34,952 bases of DNA from assembly GCA_017533505.1 (NCBI GenBank), contig JAFXIB010000042.1, positions 1 to 34,952 of the forward strand, written 5' to 3'. The DNA comes from Clostridia bacterium. Lineage in GTDB: Bacteria > Bacillota > Clostridia > Christensenellales > DTU072. Numbering within the stretch: the first letter of the stretch is position 1; each line of letters begins with the position of its first letter. Positions 1 to 10,390 of the stretch are shown here, piece by piece. The notes under the pieces were generated by a model. That model did no database searches. It worked only from the letters and a program-made list of their open reading frames with translations, and had not been told where the DNA came from. The position numbers and the translations under genes were made by a program.

Positions 1-30
1 ACAGGAAGTCAAAGAATCCTTCGAACACGG

Positions 31-291
31 CTAGATCTGTACCAAAATGGTCAAAATGTTCAATAAACCTATTGAATTTTCAGTTGCAAAAAGGTCATTG
101 GCAATCTCAGTTTTCATCAGTGTTGTGATTTGAGAAGCAATCTCATCAACAGCATAAATTAGGGTAATGATAAATATAACATAAGCTATATAATATCTAC
201 CCTTTGGACGAGATTTTTCTCTTTCCCAACGCTTGATTTCTCTCAAGCGTCTACACTCTAACTTTTGTTCTTTTGTGACTGAATTACCCAT
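31..291 (-). pseudogene. N-terminal fragment of a membrane transporter (MFS-like), cut by an early stop
   Basis: An 86-residue reading frame with a good Shine-Dalgarno (AAGGAG, 5 nt before the ATG). It has a basic cytoplasmic N-terminus (residues 1-32), one clear membrane segment (about 33-50, YYIAYVIFIITLIY) and then TLMKTEIANDLFA. From memory this resembles the start of clostridial major-facilitator proteins, which are over 400 residues long. The frame ends at a TAG at 31-33 after LTILVQI, in what should be the second membrane segment. Another frame is open from there to the window edge, so a frameshift is possible. It is either a decayed gene, a gene with a sequencing error, or a short unrelated membrane protein. 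The rest would lie outside the window. Confidence 0.4.
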
Positions 292-311
292 ACGCTCTCC
301 TTGATAGAGAT

Positions 312-340
312 ATTATACTACTTAATACTAATTAAGTAAA
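312..340 (-). promoter_or_regulatory. promoter with overlapping perfect dyad, upstream of the truncated transporter
   Basis: On the minus strand a TATAAT -10 box (312-317) lies 17 nt from a weak -35 TTTACT (335-340). A perfect inverted repeat, TACTTAAT-ACTA-ATTAAGTA (319-338), fills the spacer and overlaps the -35. That is the position expected of a repressor operator. The regulator is unknown. Confidence 0.5.
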
Positions 341-428
341 TATGGATTTTTCAAAATAATAATTAGACAAGTTTAGAGCATATTTTTGCCAACAATCAAA
401 ACGGGATACGGATACAATGCAAGACAAA

Positions 429-486
429 ATAAGACCCCGAAGGGTGCTTGTACATAATGCACTGCGACCTAACGGGGTCTTTTTTA
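429..486 (-). terminator. intrinsic terminator of the purine operon
   Basis: Arms AAGACCCCG and CGGGGTCTT enclose a loop of about 33 nt. Read on the minus strand, downstream of fhs, the stem is followed by TTATTTTG. Read on the plus strand it is followed by TTTTTT, so it may work in both directions. Confidence 0.7.
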
Positions 487-520
487 ACAAAGTATTGCGC
501 TAAAATATCGTGTTTTATTT

Positions 521-2194
521 TTAGAATAGACCTACGATTTTGCCATCCTCTGTAACATCAATCTTTTCTGCTGCTGGAACTTTTGGTAGTCCTGGCATTG
601 TCATGATATCGCCAGTAAGAGCTACGATAAAGCCTGCGCCTGCTGATACTTTTACATTTCTTACGGTTACGATAAAGCCTTCTGGAGCACCAAGAAGTGC
701 TGGGTTGTCACTAAAGCTATATTGTGTTTTTGCCATACATACTGGAATCTTGTCAAAGCCAAGTGCAGTCAAGGTTGCAATTTGCTTTTTAGCTTCTGCA
801 GTAAAGTTTACACCAGCGCCACCATAAACATTCTTTACGATTTGCTCAATCTTGTCTTCAATAGTGCCATCAAGTGAGTAGCTGAATGAGAAGTTGTTTT
901 CTTGTTCACAAAGGCGTACTACTTCTTCAGCAAGTGCCATACCACCCTTGCCACCATCTGCCCAAACGGTAGAAAGAACAACATTAACACCAAGCTCTTT
1001 GCACTTTGCGATAACAAGCTCAATTTCCTTGTCGGTATCGGTTGGGAAACGATTTACTGCTACAACACAAGGAATCTTGTATACATTTACCATATTTGAT
1101 ACATGACGGAGAAGGTTTGGAAGTCCCTTTTCAAGTGCAACAAGGTTTTCGTTGTTGAGTTCGGTCTTTGCCATTCCACCGTGCATCTTGAGTGCGCGAA
1201 CGGTTGCAACAACTACTACTGCATTGGGAGTGAGTCCTGTCATACGGCACTTGATATCAAGGAACTTTTCTGCACCAAGGTCTGCACCAAATCCAGCTTC
1301 GGTAACAGCATAATCACCAAGCTTCATAGCCATTCTGGTTGCGATAACAGAGTTACAGCCATGTGCGATGTTGGCAAATGGTCCACCATGAACAAATGAA
1401 GGAGTGCCTTCAAGAGTTTGCACAAGATTGGGCTTGAGAGCGTCTTTTAGCAGTGCTGCCATAGCGCCTACTGCCTTGATTTCGCCACAAGTTACAGGCT
1501 TGTCGTCATAGGTATAACCGATAACAATTCTACCAAGTCTTTCTTTAAGGTCGGTAATAGAACTTGCCAAGCAGAATACTGCCATGATTTCACTTGCAAC
1601 AGTGATATCAAAGCCATCTTCTCTTGGGGTGCCGTTAACCTTTCCACCAAGCCCGTCTACTACAAAACGAAGTTGACGGTCGTTCATATCAACACAGCGC
1701 TTCCAAACGATGCGTCTTGGGTCAATGTTGAGTGCATTACCTTGTTGGATATGGTTATCAATCATAGCTGCAAGAAGGTTGTTTGCAGCACCAATTGCGT
1801 GGAAGTCGCCTGTAAAGTGTAGGTTGATGTCTTCCATAGGTACAACTTGAGCGTATCCGCCACCAGCTGCGCCACCTTTAACACCAAAAACTGGTCCAAG
1901 GGATGGCTCACGGAGAGCAACGACAACATTCTTACCAATCTTTTTGAGTCCATCGGCAAGACCTATAGTGGTGGTAGTTTTACCTTCACCTGCTGGGGTA
2001 GGAGTAATTGCTGTAACAAGGATCAGTTTTCCGTCCGGATTGGTATTCTCTTTCAGGATACGGTAGTCTACCTTTGCCTTGTACTTGCCATATTGCTCAA
2101 TGTACTTATCATCAATGTTGATAGACTCTGCTATCTCGGTGATAGGTTTCATTTTGCATTGTTGAGCGATTTCGATATCTGATAAATAAGCCAT
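521..2194 (-). CDS. fhs: formate-tetrahydrofolate ligase
   Basis: Makes 10-formyl-tetrahydrofolate from formate, THF and ATP in the cytoplasm. The 557 residues match the usual bacterial length (about 555-560). The N-terminus carries the family P-loop-like ATP site TPAGEGKTT (about 66-74), followed by EPSLGPVFG (about 96-104) and a glycine-rich [14 protein letters not shown] stretch. The start is supported by AAAGGAG upstream. It is the last gene of the purine operon, 35 nt after purL and before a terminator. Its product is the cofactor consumed by PurN and the AICAR transformylase in the same operon, so its place here implies a dedicated formyl supply rather than only acetogenic or serine-linked one-carbon flow. 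Confidence 0.97.
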   Translation of the reverse strand: MAYLSDIEIAQQCKMKPITEIAESINIDDKYIEQYGKYKAKVDYRILKENTNPDGKLILVTAITPTPAGEGKTTTTIGLADGLKKIGKNVVVALREPSLGPVFGVKGGAAGGGYAQVVPMEDINLHFTGDFHAIGAANNLLAAMIDNHIQQGNALNIDPRRIVWKRCVDMNDRQLRFVVDGLGGKVNGTPREDGFDITVASEIMAVFCLASSITDLKERLGRIVIGYTYDDKPVTCGEIKAVGAMAALLKDALKPNLVQTLEGTPSFVHGGPFANIAHGCNSVIATRMAMKLGDYAVTEAGFGADLGAEKFLDIKCRMTGLTPNAVVVVATVRALKMHGGMAKTELNNENLVALEKGLPNLLRHVSNMVNVYKIPCVVAVNRFPTDTDKEIELVIAKCKELGVNVVLSTVWADGGKGGMALAEEVVRLCEQENNFSFSYSLDGTIEDKIEQIVKNVYGGAGVNFTAEAKKQIATLTALGFDKIPVCMAKTQYSFSDNPALLGAPEGFIVTVRNVKVSAGAGFIVALTGDIMTMPGLPKVPAAEKIDVTEDGKIVGLF

Positions 2195-2229
2195 AGTGTC
2201 GTTTTCTCCTTTATGTGGTTTATTTGATT

Positions 2230-5200
2230 TTATTTGAAATATTTTACTGCGCTCTCAAAGAGCTTCATATCATAGTTGCCGATTACATTCTTATAAAGGC
2301 CATAGCCCTTTCTTTCGGAGTGTCCCATCTTGCCGAATACTCTGCCGTCTGGAGATAGGATACCTTCAATAGCCATGATGCTACCATTGGGGTTAAAGCG
2401 AATATCTGTTGTTGCGTTTCCACTCAAATCAACATATTGGGTCATAACTTGACCATTCTTTGCAAGCTCAAGAGCAAGCTCGTTTGATGCAATAAACTTA
2501 CCTTCGCCGTGGGAGATTGGAACATTGAATATGTCGCCTACATTAACTCCCTTTAGCCAAGGTGAGTTGTTAGAGCAAACTCTAACTTGAACGATGCGTG
2601 ATTGGTGACGACCAATATCGTTGTAGGTTAGTGTTGGGCAGTTCTCATCGGTATCAATAATCTTGCCGTATGGTACCAAACCAAGCTTTATGAGTGCTTG
2701 GAATCCGTTACAAATACCACCCATCAAGCCATCACGATTGTTAAGTAGGTCATGTACCTTTTCTTTGACAGCACCATTACGGAAGAATGCAGTGATAAAC
2801 TTACCAGAGCCATCTGGCTCATCGCCACCCGAGAAGCCACCTGGAACAAAAATCATTTGAGAGTCTGCACACTTCTTTGCAAACTTCTCAACCGAAGCAG
2901 ATACACCATCCGATGTAAGGTTGCGAATGACAAAGATTTCGGGTTCTGCACCAGCATCTCTGAATGCTTTTGCAGTATCAAACTCACAGTTAGTGCCAGG
3001 GAATACTGGTATAAGAACCTTTGGACGAGCAACTTTAATGTTAGCACTAATACTCTTACCTGAAGTATAACAGAAGTTTTGTATGTCTTGCTCCTTGGTT
3101 ACGATGTTGCAACTATAAACTGGCTCAAGTTTGTTTTCGTAAATAGCTTGGATTTCATCAAGTGAAATTGCTTCGTCTTTATATGATATAACCTTTTCGC
3201 TTGTTGTGTAGCCAAGTAGTTCGCCATACTCAACGCTGTCGTCAACAAGCTCAAGTACAAATGCACCATAGTTATATTTGAACAAGTCATTTACACCAAC
3301 TTTGTTATCATACTTAAAGCCAATACCATTACCGATGCTTGCCTTCAAAACACCTTCTGCTATGCCACCATAAACGGGTGTGAATGCAGAAATTGCTTTC
3401 TTTTCTTTTAGCAAGTTAACAACAGTTTGGTAAACCTTAATTAAGCTTTCGGTTACAGGAAGTGCGTTTTCATCATACTCTGGCTTAATAAGAATAACCT
3501 TTGAGTTAGCCTTCTTGAACTCTGGAGAAACCACCCTATCAGCTTTACCAGTTGTTACAGCAAAGCTTACAAGAGTTGGTGGTACATCGATGTTTTCAAA
3601 GCTACCACTCATAGAGTCCTTACCACCGATTGCTGCGCACTTGAGTTCCTTTTGTGCTTTGAACGCGCCAAGCAATGCGCTCATTGGCTCACCCCAGCGT
3701 CTTGCATCTTTGAGTAGCTTTTTGAAATACTCTTGGAATGTTAAGTAAATATCTTTATAGTCAGCACCACTTGCTATTAACTTGGAAATGCTTTCTACAA
3801 CTGCAAAGTATGCGCCATGATATGGGCTCTTTTCTGCAATGTAAGGATTGCCACCCCAGCTCATAAATGAAACTGTATCGGTGTGCTTTTCTTCAACTGA
3901 TACAAGATGTACCATTGCTTGGGGAGGTGTTTGTTGATACTTTCCACCAAATGGCATAAGAACAGTGCCTGCTCCGATTGTAGAGTCAAATCTCTCACTC
4001 AAACCACGCTTTGAGCAAACATTAAGGTCACCAGCAAGTGCCTTATAGGATGTGGTAAAATCGGTTACTTCTTCTTTTTGATAGTCATTGGCCTTGCCTA
4101 AAACAACATCAATATGCTTTTCGGCACCATTTGAATTTAGGAAGTCGCGTGAGATATCGCAAATGATTTTATCATTCCAACTCATAACAAGTCTATTTCT
4201 ATCTGTTACGGTTGCAACAACGGTTGCTTCGAGGTTTTCTTCTTCAGCAAGCGCGATGAACTCATCTACCTTGTCAGCTTCAATTACGACAGCCATTCTC
4301 TCTTGAGATTCGCTTATTGCAAGCTCGGTACCATCCAAGCCTTCGTACTTTTTGGGTACTGCGTTAAGATTGATTTCAAGACCATCAGCAAGCTCGCCGA
4401 TAGCAACTGATACACCACCTGCACCAAAGTCGTTACAACGCTTGATAAGTTGAGATGCCCTTTCCTTTCTAAATAGTCTTTGAAGTTTTCTTTCTTCGGG
4501 AGCATTGCCCTTTTGTACTTCTGCCCCTGACTTGGTTAGTGACTCCAATGTATGTGACTTTGATGAGCCAGTTGCGCCACCACAGCCATCACGACCAGTT
4601 CTGCCACCAATAAGGATAATCTTATCTCCAGCAAGTGGGCACTCGCGTCTAACATTCTTTGCAGGAGTAGCCGCGATAACAGCACCAATTTCCAATCTCT
4701 TTGCAACATATCCATCATGATACATTTCGTCTACTTGACCTGTTGCAAGACCGATTTGGTTACCATAAGAGCTATATCCAGCTGCAGCTGTGGTAACAAT
4801 CTTTCTTTGTGGAAGTTTGCCCTTGATTGTATCCTTAACAGCCTTCAAGGGGTTCGCAGCACCTGTTACACGCATTGCTGCATAAACATATGATCTGCCT
4901 GAAAGTGGGTCACGGATAGCGCCACCAATACAGGTTGCAGCTCCTCCAAATGGCTCGATTTCAGTTGGGTGATTGTGAGTTTCGTTTTTGAACAAAAGTA
5001 GCCAATCTTCTTGTACACCATCAACATCAACCTTGATTTTTACAGTACAAGCATTGATTTCTTCACTTTCGTCAAGCTTGTCAAGATATCCCTGCTTCTT
5101 GAGAATCTTTGCTGCGATTGTGCCAATATCCATAAGATTGATGGGCTTTGTACGACCAAGCTCCTTGCGTGTATCAATATACTCAAGATATGTCTTTTGG

Positions 5201-5922
5201 ATAAGCTCGTCTTCAAAGGTTACAGAATCAATGGTAGTATTGAATGTGGTATGACGGCAATGGTCGGACCAATATGTATCTATCATGCGAATTTCGGTAA
5301 TGGTTGGATTGCGATTTTCGCTGGTAAAGTATTGTTGACAGAATGCTATATCATCAATATCCATAGCAAGTCCCATATCTTTTATAAGTGTGCTTAAACC
5401 CTCTCTATCAAGAGTAATAAATCCATCAAGTGTTTGAACTTCGGTGGGGATATCGTATTTTGCCTTTAGGGTTTGCACTTCATCCAAACTTGCTTCGCGT
5501 GATTCAACTGGGTTGATAACATGCTTTTTGATTTGACCAAGTTCTGCTTCGGTAATATTACCTTTTACGCAATAAACCTTTGCTGTTCTAACAACTGGTC
5601 TTTCCTTTTGGCTTATAAGCTGAATGCATTGTGATGCAGAGTCAGCGCGTTGGTCAAATTGACCAGGCAAATATTCTACTGCAAAAACCAAAGCGCCATT
5701 TGCGTCAAAGGCATCGGTTGCGTTATCCATTTGTGGCTCGGAAAATACCGTCTTGACAGCATAGTCAAAAAGGTCCTTTTCGATATCTTCAACATCATAA
5801 CGGTTGATTACGCGAATGGATTCAACGCCCTTTATCTCAAGAAGTTCTTTTACTTCTTTTGTCAAACTTTGTGCTTCGTGATCAAAGCCGGATTTCTTCT
5901 CTACATAAACTCTATAAACCAT
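2230..5922 (-). CDS. purL: phosphoribosylformylglycinamidine synthase, one-piece type
   Basis: Converts FGAR, glutamine and ATP to FGAM, step 4 of purine synthesis. It is a fused synthetase plus glutaminase of 1230 residues, the long clostridial form, so no purS or purQ is needed. The synthetase part shows [18 protein letters not shown] and [11 protein letters not shown]. The glutaminase forms the last 265 or so residues and starts at [15 protein letters not shown]. Its nucleophile cysteine is in [10 protein letters not shown] and its histidine in SHGEGKF; the end carries [13 protein letters not shown]. Thus PurL keeps an intact glutaminase, unlike the PurF homologue of this operon. The start codon is 2 nt past the purD stop, with GGAGG inside the end of purD, so translation is probably coupled. 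Confidence 0.97.
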   Translation of the reverse strand: MVYRVYVEKKSGFDHEAQSLTKEVKELLEIKGVESIRVINRYDVEDIEKDLFDYAVKTVFSEPQMDNATDAFDANGALVFAVEYLPGQFDQRADSASQCIQLISQKERPVVRTAKVYCVKGNITEAELGQIKKHVINPVESREASLDEVQTLKAKYDIPTEVQTLDGFITLDREGLSTLIKDMGLAMDIDDIAFCQQYFTSENRNPTITEIRMIDTYWSDHCRHTTFNTTIDSVTFEDELIQKTYLEYIDTRKELGRTKPINLMDIGTIAAKILKKQGYLDKLDESEEINACTVKIKVDVDGVQEDWLLLFKNETHNHPTEIEPFGGAATCIGGAIRDPLSGRSYVYAAMRVTGAANPLKAVKDTIKGKLPQRKIVTTAAAGYSSYGNQIGLATGQVDEMYHDGYVAKRLEIGAVIAATPAKNVRRECPLAGDKIILIGGRTGRDGCGGATGSSKSHTLESLTKSGAEVQKGNAPEERKLQRLFRKERASQLIKRCNDFGAGGVSVAIGELADGLEINLNAVPKKYEGLDGTELAISESQERMAVVIEADKVDEFIALAEEENLEATVVATVTDRNRLVMSWNDKIICDISRDFLNSNGAEKHIDVVLGKANDYQKEEVTDFTTSYKALAGDLNVCSKRGLSERFDSTIGAGTVLMPFGGKYQQTPPQAMVHLVSVEEKHTDTVSFMSWGGNPYIAEKSPYHGAYFAVVESISKLIASGADYKDIYLTFQEYFKKLLKDARRWGEPMSALLGAFKAQKELKCAAIGGKDSMSGSFENIDVPPTLVSFAVTTGKADRVVSPEFKKANSKVILIKPEYDENALPVTESLIKVYQTVVNLLKEKKAISAFTPVYGGIAEGVLKASIGNGIGFKYDNKVGVNDLFKYNYGAFVLELVDDSVEYGELLGYTTSEKVISYKDEAISLDEIQAIYENKLEPVYSCNIVTKEQDIQNFCYTSGKSISANIKVARPKVLIPVFPGTNCEFDTAKAFRDAGAEPEIFVIRNLTSDGVSASVEKFAKKCADSQMIFVPGGFSGGDEPDGSGKFITAFFRNGAVKEKVHDLLNNRDGLMGGICNGFQALIKLGLVPYGKIIDTDENCPTLTYNDIGRHQSRIVQVRVCSNNSPWLKGVNVGDIFNVPISHGEGKFIASNELALELAKNGQVMTQYVDLSGNATTDIRFNPNGSIMAIEGILSPDGRVFGKMGHSERKGYGLYKNVIGNYDMKLFESAVKYFK

Positions 5923-5924
5923 AA

Positions 5925-7193
5925 TTAAGCCTCCGTCTTCAAAAGAGCTCTTTTGCCTATGTCTTTTCTATAGTAAGCATTGCCAAAGGATATTTTTGAA
6001 ACCTTTTCGTATGCCTTGTTAACTGCATCTGCAAGATTATCACTTGTTGCAGTAACGCCCAAAACTCTGCCCCCAGAAGTGCAAAGTTTGCCATCCTTTA
6101 GAGTAGCACCAGCGACATATACACTGTCCTTGAGTTCTTCTGGAATTGTAATTTCGTATCCCTTTTGATAGCTACTTGGATACCCATCAGATGCCATAAT
6201 GACACAACAAGCACTACCATTTGAGAACTTAACTTCGGTAGAAGCAAGTGTACCAAAAGTAGTGGCGCGCATAATGGTGAGAAGGTCGCTTTCAAGTAGT
6301 GGAAGTACAACTTGGGTTTCGGGATCGCCAAAACGACAGTTATACTCGATAACCTTTGGACCCTTGGGTGTGAGCATCAAGCCAAAGTATAAGCAACCCT
6401 TAAAGGTTCTACCTTCTGCCTTCATAGCCTTGATGGTGGGCTCAAAGATGGTTTCCATACACTCTTTTGCAACACAATCTGTATAGTATGGATTGGGAGC
6501 AATTGTACCCATACCACCAGTATTCAAACCTTCGTCATTGTCATGAGCGCGCTTGTGGTCCATAGATGAAACCATAGGAACAACAACATTGCCGTCAGTA
6601 AATGAAAGTACGCTGATTTCGGGGCCAGTAAGGAACTCTTCAATAACAACTCTTGAGCCACTTTCCCCAAAAATCTTGCCTTCCATCATGGAGTTTACAG
6701 CATCGATTGCTTCATCCAAATTGTTGGCAATGATAACGCCCTTGCCAAGTGCCAAACCATCAGCCTTTATTACAATTGGCATATCACATTCCTTGAGATA
6801 ATCAATAGCCTTTAGCCTATCGGTGAATATCTCATACTTTGCAGTAGGAATGTTGTATTTCTTCATAAGTTCCTTGCTAAAAGCCTTGCTACCTTCAATG
6901 ATAGCTGCCTTTTTGTCTGGTCCAAAGCAAGGAATACCCTTTTCGGTAAGCGCATCAACACAGCCCAAGCAGAGTGGGTCATCTGGAGTTACAATTGCGT
7001 AATCAATGTTATTTTCAACAGCAAACTTGACGATGCCATCAATGTCTGTTGCTTTGATGTTTACGCAAATTGCATCTTCACCGATGCCACCATTGCCAGG
7101 ACAAGCATAAATTTCACTTACGCTACTATTCTTCTTTATTGCTTTTATGACTGCGTGTTCTCTACCGCCGCCACCAACAACCAATATCTTCAT
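5925..7193 (-). CDS. purD: phosphoribosylamine-glycine ligase (GAR synthetase)
   Basis: Joins phosphoribosylamine and glycine with ATP, step 2 of purine synthesis. The 422 residues fit the family. It starts with the dinucleotide-like fold MKILVVGGGGREHA and PGNGGIGEDA. It continues with the ATP-grasp domain (ADGLALGKGVIIA near residue 150) and ends the active site with EYNCRFGDPETQVVLP. GAGGAAAAT precedes the ATG. It lies 34 nt after the AICAR transformylase gene and almost abuts purL. Confidence 0.97.
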   Translation of the reverse strand: MKILVVGGGGREHAVIKAIKKNSSVSEIYACPGNGGIGEDAICVNIKATDIDGIVKFAVENNIDYAIVTPDDPLCLGCVDALTEKGIPCFGPDKKAAIIEGSKAFSKELMKKYNIPTAKYEIFTDRLKAIDYLKECDMPIVIKADGLALGKGVIIANNLDEAIDAVNSMMEGKIFGESGSRVVIEEFLTGPEISVLSFTDGNVVVPMVSSMDHKRAHDNDEGLNTGGMGTIAPNPYYTDCVAKECMETIFEPTIKAMKAEGRTFKGCLYFGLMLTPKGPKVIEYNCRFGDPETQVVLPLLESDLLTIMRATTFGTLASTEVKFSNGSACCVIMASDGYPSSYQKGYEITIPEELKDSVYVAGATLKDGKLCTSGGRVLGVTATSDNLADAVNKAYEKVSKISFGNAYYRKDIGKRALLKTEA

Positions 7194-7227
7194 ATTTTCC
7201 TCTTATATCCTAAATTATGGGTTAATT

Positions 7228-8415
7228 TTAGTGGTGGAATAGTCTCATGCCAGTAAAGCACATTACCATACCATGCTTGTTGCAAGCTTCAATAACAAGG
7301 TCATCACGAATGGAGCCACCTGGTTCTACAACATAAGATACACCACTCTTTGCTGCCTTATCAATATTGTCGCTGAATGGGAAGAATGCATCACTTGCAA
7401 GGGTTACACCCTTTACAGTTGCGAGATAAGCATCCTTTTCTTCACGAGTGAAGCGAGCTGGACGAACCTTAAAGAACTTTTGCCATACATCGTCACCAAG
7501 TACATCTTCATAGTCAACATCGCTTAAATATAGGTCAATGATATTGTTCATATCTGGTCTACCTACGCCGTCAGCAAACTCAAGGTTGAGCACTCTATCA
7601 CTTTGACGGAGAATCCATAGGTCAGCCTTTTGCGCTGCAAGACGAGTGCAGTGGATACGGGATTGTTGTCCAGCACCTACACCAATTGCTTGTCCGTCCA
7701 TTGCAAAGCATACACTGTTGGATTGGGTATACTTGAGTGTGATAAGAGCAATTATCATATCAACAACCTTTTCTTCAGGAAGGTCTTTGTTTTCGGTTAC
7801 GATATTTGTAAGAAGTTCCTTGTTGATTTTATAATTGTTTCTACCTTGTTCAAAAGTGATACCGAATACATCTTTGGTTTCTTGAACTTCTGGAACATAG
7901 TTAGGATCAATCTTTACGATATTGTAGTTGCCCTTTCTCTTTGTCTTGAGAAGTGCAAGTGCTTCATCGCTATATCCAGGTGCAATAACACCATCTGATA
8001 CTTCGCGCTCAATTATCTTTGCTGTGGTAAGGTCACACTCATCAGAAAGTGCAATCCAGTCACCAAAGCTACTCATTCTATCGGTACCTCTTGCTCTTGC
8101 ATAAGCACATGCCAAAGGGCTTGCGTCAAGACCAGCAATGTCATCTACAAAGCAAGCCTTCTTTAGCTTTGCGCTAAGTGGCTTGCCAACTGCTGCTGAT
8201 GTAGGAGATACATGCTTGAAGGAAGTTGCTGCTACCATTCCGGTTGCTTCCTTAACTTCTTTTACAAGTTGCCATGAGTTGAAAGCGTCCAAAAAGTTGA
8301 TGTAGCCTGGACGACCTGACAAAATTTCGATGGGAAGGTCAGAGCCATTCTTCATATAGATTTTTGCAGGTTTTTGGTTGGGGTTACAGCCATATTTGAG
8401 TTCAAATTCTTTCAT
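7228..8415 (-). CDS. purH: stand-alone AICAR formyltransferase (PurH C-terminal domain only)
   Basis: Transfers the formyl group of 10-formyl-THF to AICAR, giving FAICAR. Classical PurH is a bifunctional protein of about 510-520 residues whose N-terminal domain is the IMP cyclohydrolase. This protein has 395 residues and only the transformylase fold, starting at ELKYGCNPNQKPA. The catalytic Lys-His pair is visible in SFKHVSP (Lys67-His68), followed by TSAAVG. No inosinicase motifs are present. The missing cyclohydrolase activity is supplied by the PurO-like gene 12 nt upstream. The start is set by AGGAG 6 nt before the ATG. Confidence 0.93.
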   Translation of the reverse strand: MKEFELKYGCNPNQKPAKIYMKNGSDLPIEILSGRPGYINFLDAFNSWQLVKEVKEATGMVAATSFKHVSPTSAAVGKPLSAKLKKACFVDDIAGLDASPLACAYARARGTDRMSSFGDWIALSDECDLTTAKIIEREVSDGVIAPGYSDEALALLKTKRKGNYNIVKIDPNYVPEVQETKDVFGITFEQGRNNYKINKELLTNIVTENKDLPEEKVVDMIIALITLKYTQSNSVCFAMDGQAIGVGAGQQSRIHCTRLAAQKADLWILRQSDRVLNLEFADGVGRPDMNNIIDLYLSDVDYEDVLGDDVWQKFFKVRPARFTREEKDAYLATVKGVTLASDAFFPFSDNIDKAAKSGVSYVVEPGGSIRDDLVIEACNKHGMVMCFTGMRLFHH

Positions 8416-8427
8416 GTTTATCTCCTA

Positions 8428-9147
8428 TTATTTATTTTTGTTGATAAGTCTATTTTCTTCTATGCCGGTAGCAAGGTCAACATACTTTACATAAAGTGAA
8501 ATCTTGTTATCTTCGTTTAGATTTGCCCAAAGATTGTTGGTGAAATCGTCAATATCATTTGGGATAGCAACTCTTTCTGGTTCGCCTTGGAAGGTGGGGA
8601 TGGGGTTGCCATCACAAACATAGGTGTGGATAAAGTGACCCAATCCATTCAATGGGCTAAATGAATAAGTATAACGATTGCATGCACTACCTACTGCATC
8701 TGCTGACTTCAAAATACTCATTTCATAGCTGAAATCGTTGTCGCTAAAGGTGATAACACCACTAATTCTGGGGGTTAGGTTGGGAGCATCTGGCTCAAAT
8801 TCTCTTGACTCAAGAGCACACTTCATGCACTTGCCATTTTTTAGTCCGTCATAAATGGTATCGGTTTGGTCACCATTTGTAACGATGAGCTTGTTTTCAA
8901 ATCTACGGATAGCTGCATAAATGATAAGGCTGGGGTCTTGTACCTTGCTTGCATCAAAGGGCTCGGTGAAAACTTCGCCATTCTTTTCGGTAAAAATACG
9001 ATTTCTGGAGTTTGCACTTCTTCCCATAATAAAGTATGCACTAACAGCCTTTTTGCCATCAGCTGACTTGCCTAAAACGATACCTCTGCCTACATAAGCA
9101 TTATCTTTGATAAGTTCGCCTATATCGTTGATTTTGTAAATATCCAT
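8428..9147 (-). CDS. purO: PurO-type IMP cyclohydrolase
   Basis: Likely closes FAICAR to IMP, the last step of the pathway. The 239-residue protein resembles the archaeal-type PurO/IMP cyclohydrolase-like family. The family-like start is YVGRGIVLGKSADGKK, followed by AYFIMGRSANSRNR. It is unrelated to the PurH N-terminal domain. Placement between purN and a PurH that lacks the cyclohydrolase domain strongly supports the role. It starts 3 nt after purN with AAGGAG upstream. The family call is from recognition of the N-terminal motif and context; the C-terminal half was not matched residue by residue. Confidence 0.8.
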   Translation of the reverse strand: MDIYKINDIGELIKDNAYVGRGIVLGKSADGKKAVSAYFIMGRSANSRNRIFTEKNGEVFTEPFDASKVQDPSLIIYAAIRRFENKLIVTNGDQTDTIYDGLKNGKCMKCALESREFEPDAPNLTPRISGVITFSDNDFSYEMSILKSADAVGSACNRYTYSFSPLNGLGHFIHTYVCDGNPIPTFQGEPERVAIPNDIDDFTNNLWANLNEDNKISLYVKYVDLATGIEENRLINKNK

Positions 9148-9150
9148 AGA

Positions 9151-9762
9151 TTATCTCCTTTTTGATTGTATTTGTTTGCTTATTTTTTCTACTGAAAGTG
9201 GTAAGATTATCCATTCTGCTTGTTCCATAACGCGCTTTTGGAGAACCTCTGGAGTATCTCCCTCAAGGATGTCAACAGCCTTTTGCATAATGATTTCACC
9301 ACCATCTGGGATTTCATTTACAAAGTGCACTGTTGCGCCAGTAACCTTTACGCCATACTCAAGAGCGCTTTCATGCACCTTTAGTCCATAAAAGCCTTTG
9401 CCACAAAAACTGGGAATGAGAGATGGATGTACATTTATAATTTTGTGGTCGTACTTGGATGTAAATCTTTCGGTCAAAATTGACATAAAGCCTGCAAGCA
9501 CGATAAGTTCAATGTTGTTTTCTTCTAAAATATCAATGATTTTTTGCTCAAAATCATATTGGTCAATGCACTCTTTTTTGATGACGACAGCACTCTTGAT
9601 ACCTGCATTTTTTGCCCTTTCAAGAGCGTAAGCTCCTCTGTTGTTTGAAACAACAAGAGCTATTTCGCCACTACTAATAATGTCACTCTTTTGAGCATCA
9701 ATTAGGGCTTGGAGATTGGTGCCACCACCAGAAACAAGAACGGCAATTTTAGTTTTGTTCAT
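9151..9762 (-). CDS. purN: phosphoribosylglycinamide formyltransferase (GART)
   Basis: Formylates GAR with 10-formyl-THF, step 3. The 203-residue protein starts at MNKTKIAVLVSGGGTNLQAL. AAGGAG lies upstream of this ATG; a longer frame exists upstream, but its extra 16 residues are not protein-like and overlap the preceding gene. Catalytic residues are visible: Asn and His in INVHPSLIP, and Asp in NEIPDGGEI. The phosphate-binding loop is SGGGTNL. The first 14 nt overlap the end of the FNT channel gene, which suggests translational coupling of formate import and formyl transfer. Confidence 0.95.
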   Translation of the reverse strand: MNKTKIAVLVSGGGTNLQALIDAQKSDIISSGEIALVVSNNRGAYALERAKNAGIKSAVVIKKECIDQYDFEQKIIDILEENNIELIVLAGFMSILTERFTSKYDHKIINVHPSLIPSFCGKGFYGLKVHESALEYGVKVTGATVHFVNEIPDGGEIIMQKAVDILEGDTPEVLQKRVMEQAEWIILPLSVEKISKQIQSKRR

Positions 9763-10378
9763 TCTTCTTCTCCTTGACGATAAGTTTGAGTGCGGGGAAC
9801 AACATAGCACCTATTGAGTTACCCAAAATGATGGTCCAGATGTAGCCAAAGCCTTTTAGGCTCCACTCTCCGGCAACTGCAAAATAACCCATATCTGCTA
9901 TGCTGTGCTCAAAGCCTGATAAAATAAAGACTGGGATACAAAATACTATGCCGACAATGGTCTTTTTCTCTCTATAAAGTGACACTGCAATGTACATGAG
10001 TATGCCACAGAATATAGCTCTAATTAGTGCGCTTATAAAACTTTGAGTTAGCTTTGCACCAACCACATTGATAGCTGTCTCTTTTAGGTTTGGTAATGCA
10101 AGTCCGATGAGTGCGCCAAAAGCCATCATTGCAAGGGTATTGCCAAGTAGTCCAAGGAGCAAACCATGGAAGTCATCCTTGGAATGTGAGTTTACCATAA
10201 AACCAATCCTACCAGTATAAAGGTTGTAACCCTTGTAGCAAATGGTAAGGAGAGCAACTGAAAACATCACAGCACCAACATACTTGTTTTGGCAAGCAAG
10301 ATATACTGCACATCCTATGCTTATCATGGCACCAGCCAAAAAACCATATATAATATCTTTTAGAATCTTTTGTACCAT
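9749..10378 (-). CDS. small formate/nitrite transporter (FNT) family channel
   Basis: Probably a pentameric inner-membrane channel for a small monovalent anion, most likely formate here. I count six membrane segments (about 11-29, 34-49, 72-95, 117-135, 141-155, 178-198). Family landmarks are present. NLYTGRIG (52-59) stands where FocA has its ELFTGN loop. GFEHSIADM (155-163) holds the conserved pore histidine, and GNSIGA (186-191) lies in the last segment. At 209 residues it is shorter than the usual 250-285. The location between purM and purN, in an operon that ends with fhs, argues for formate over nitrite or hydrosulfide. Start: AGGAG 6 nt before the ATG, 12 nt after purM. Confidence 0.85.
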   Translation of the reverse strand: MVQKILKDIIYGFLAGAMISIGCAVYLACQNKYVGAVMFSVALLTICYKGYNLYTGRIGFMVNSHSKDDFHGLLLGLLGNTLAMMAFGALIGLALPNLKETAINVVGAKLTQSFISALIRAIFCGILMYIAVSLYREKKTIVGIVFCIPVFILSGFEHSIADMGYFAVAGEWSLKGFGYIWTIILGNSIGAMLFPALKLIVKEKKNEQN

Positions 10379-10390
10379 TATATCTCCTAA

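Noticed and set aside
1..83. A second open frame at the left edge (reading VFEGFFDFL) as the true continuation of the transporter
   Set aside because: It can be reached by a one-base insertion in an A run, but the frame that stops looks more like a membrane segment; too little sequence is available to decide.
9763..9810. Longer N-terminus of purN with an Arg-rich leader
   Set aside because: The extra residues overlap the FNT gene, and a ribosome site sits directly before the internal ATG at 9762.
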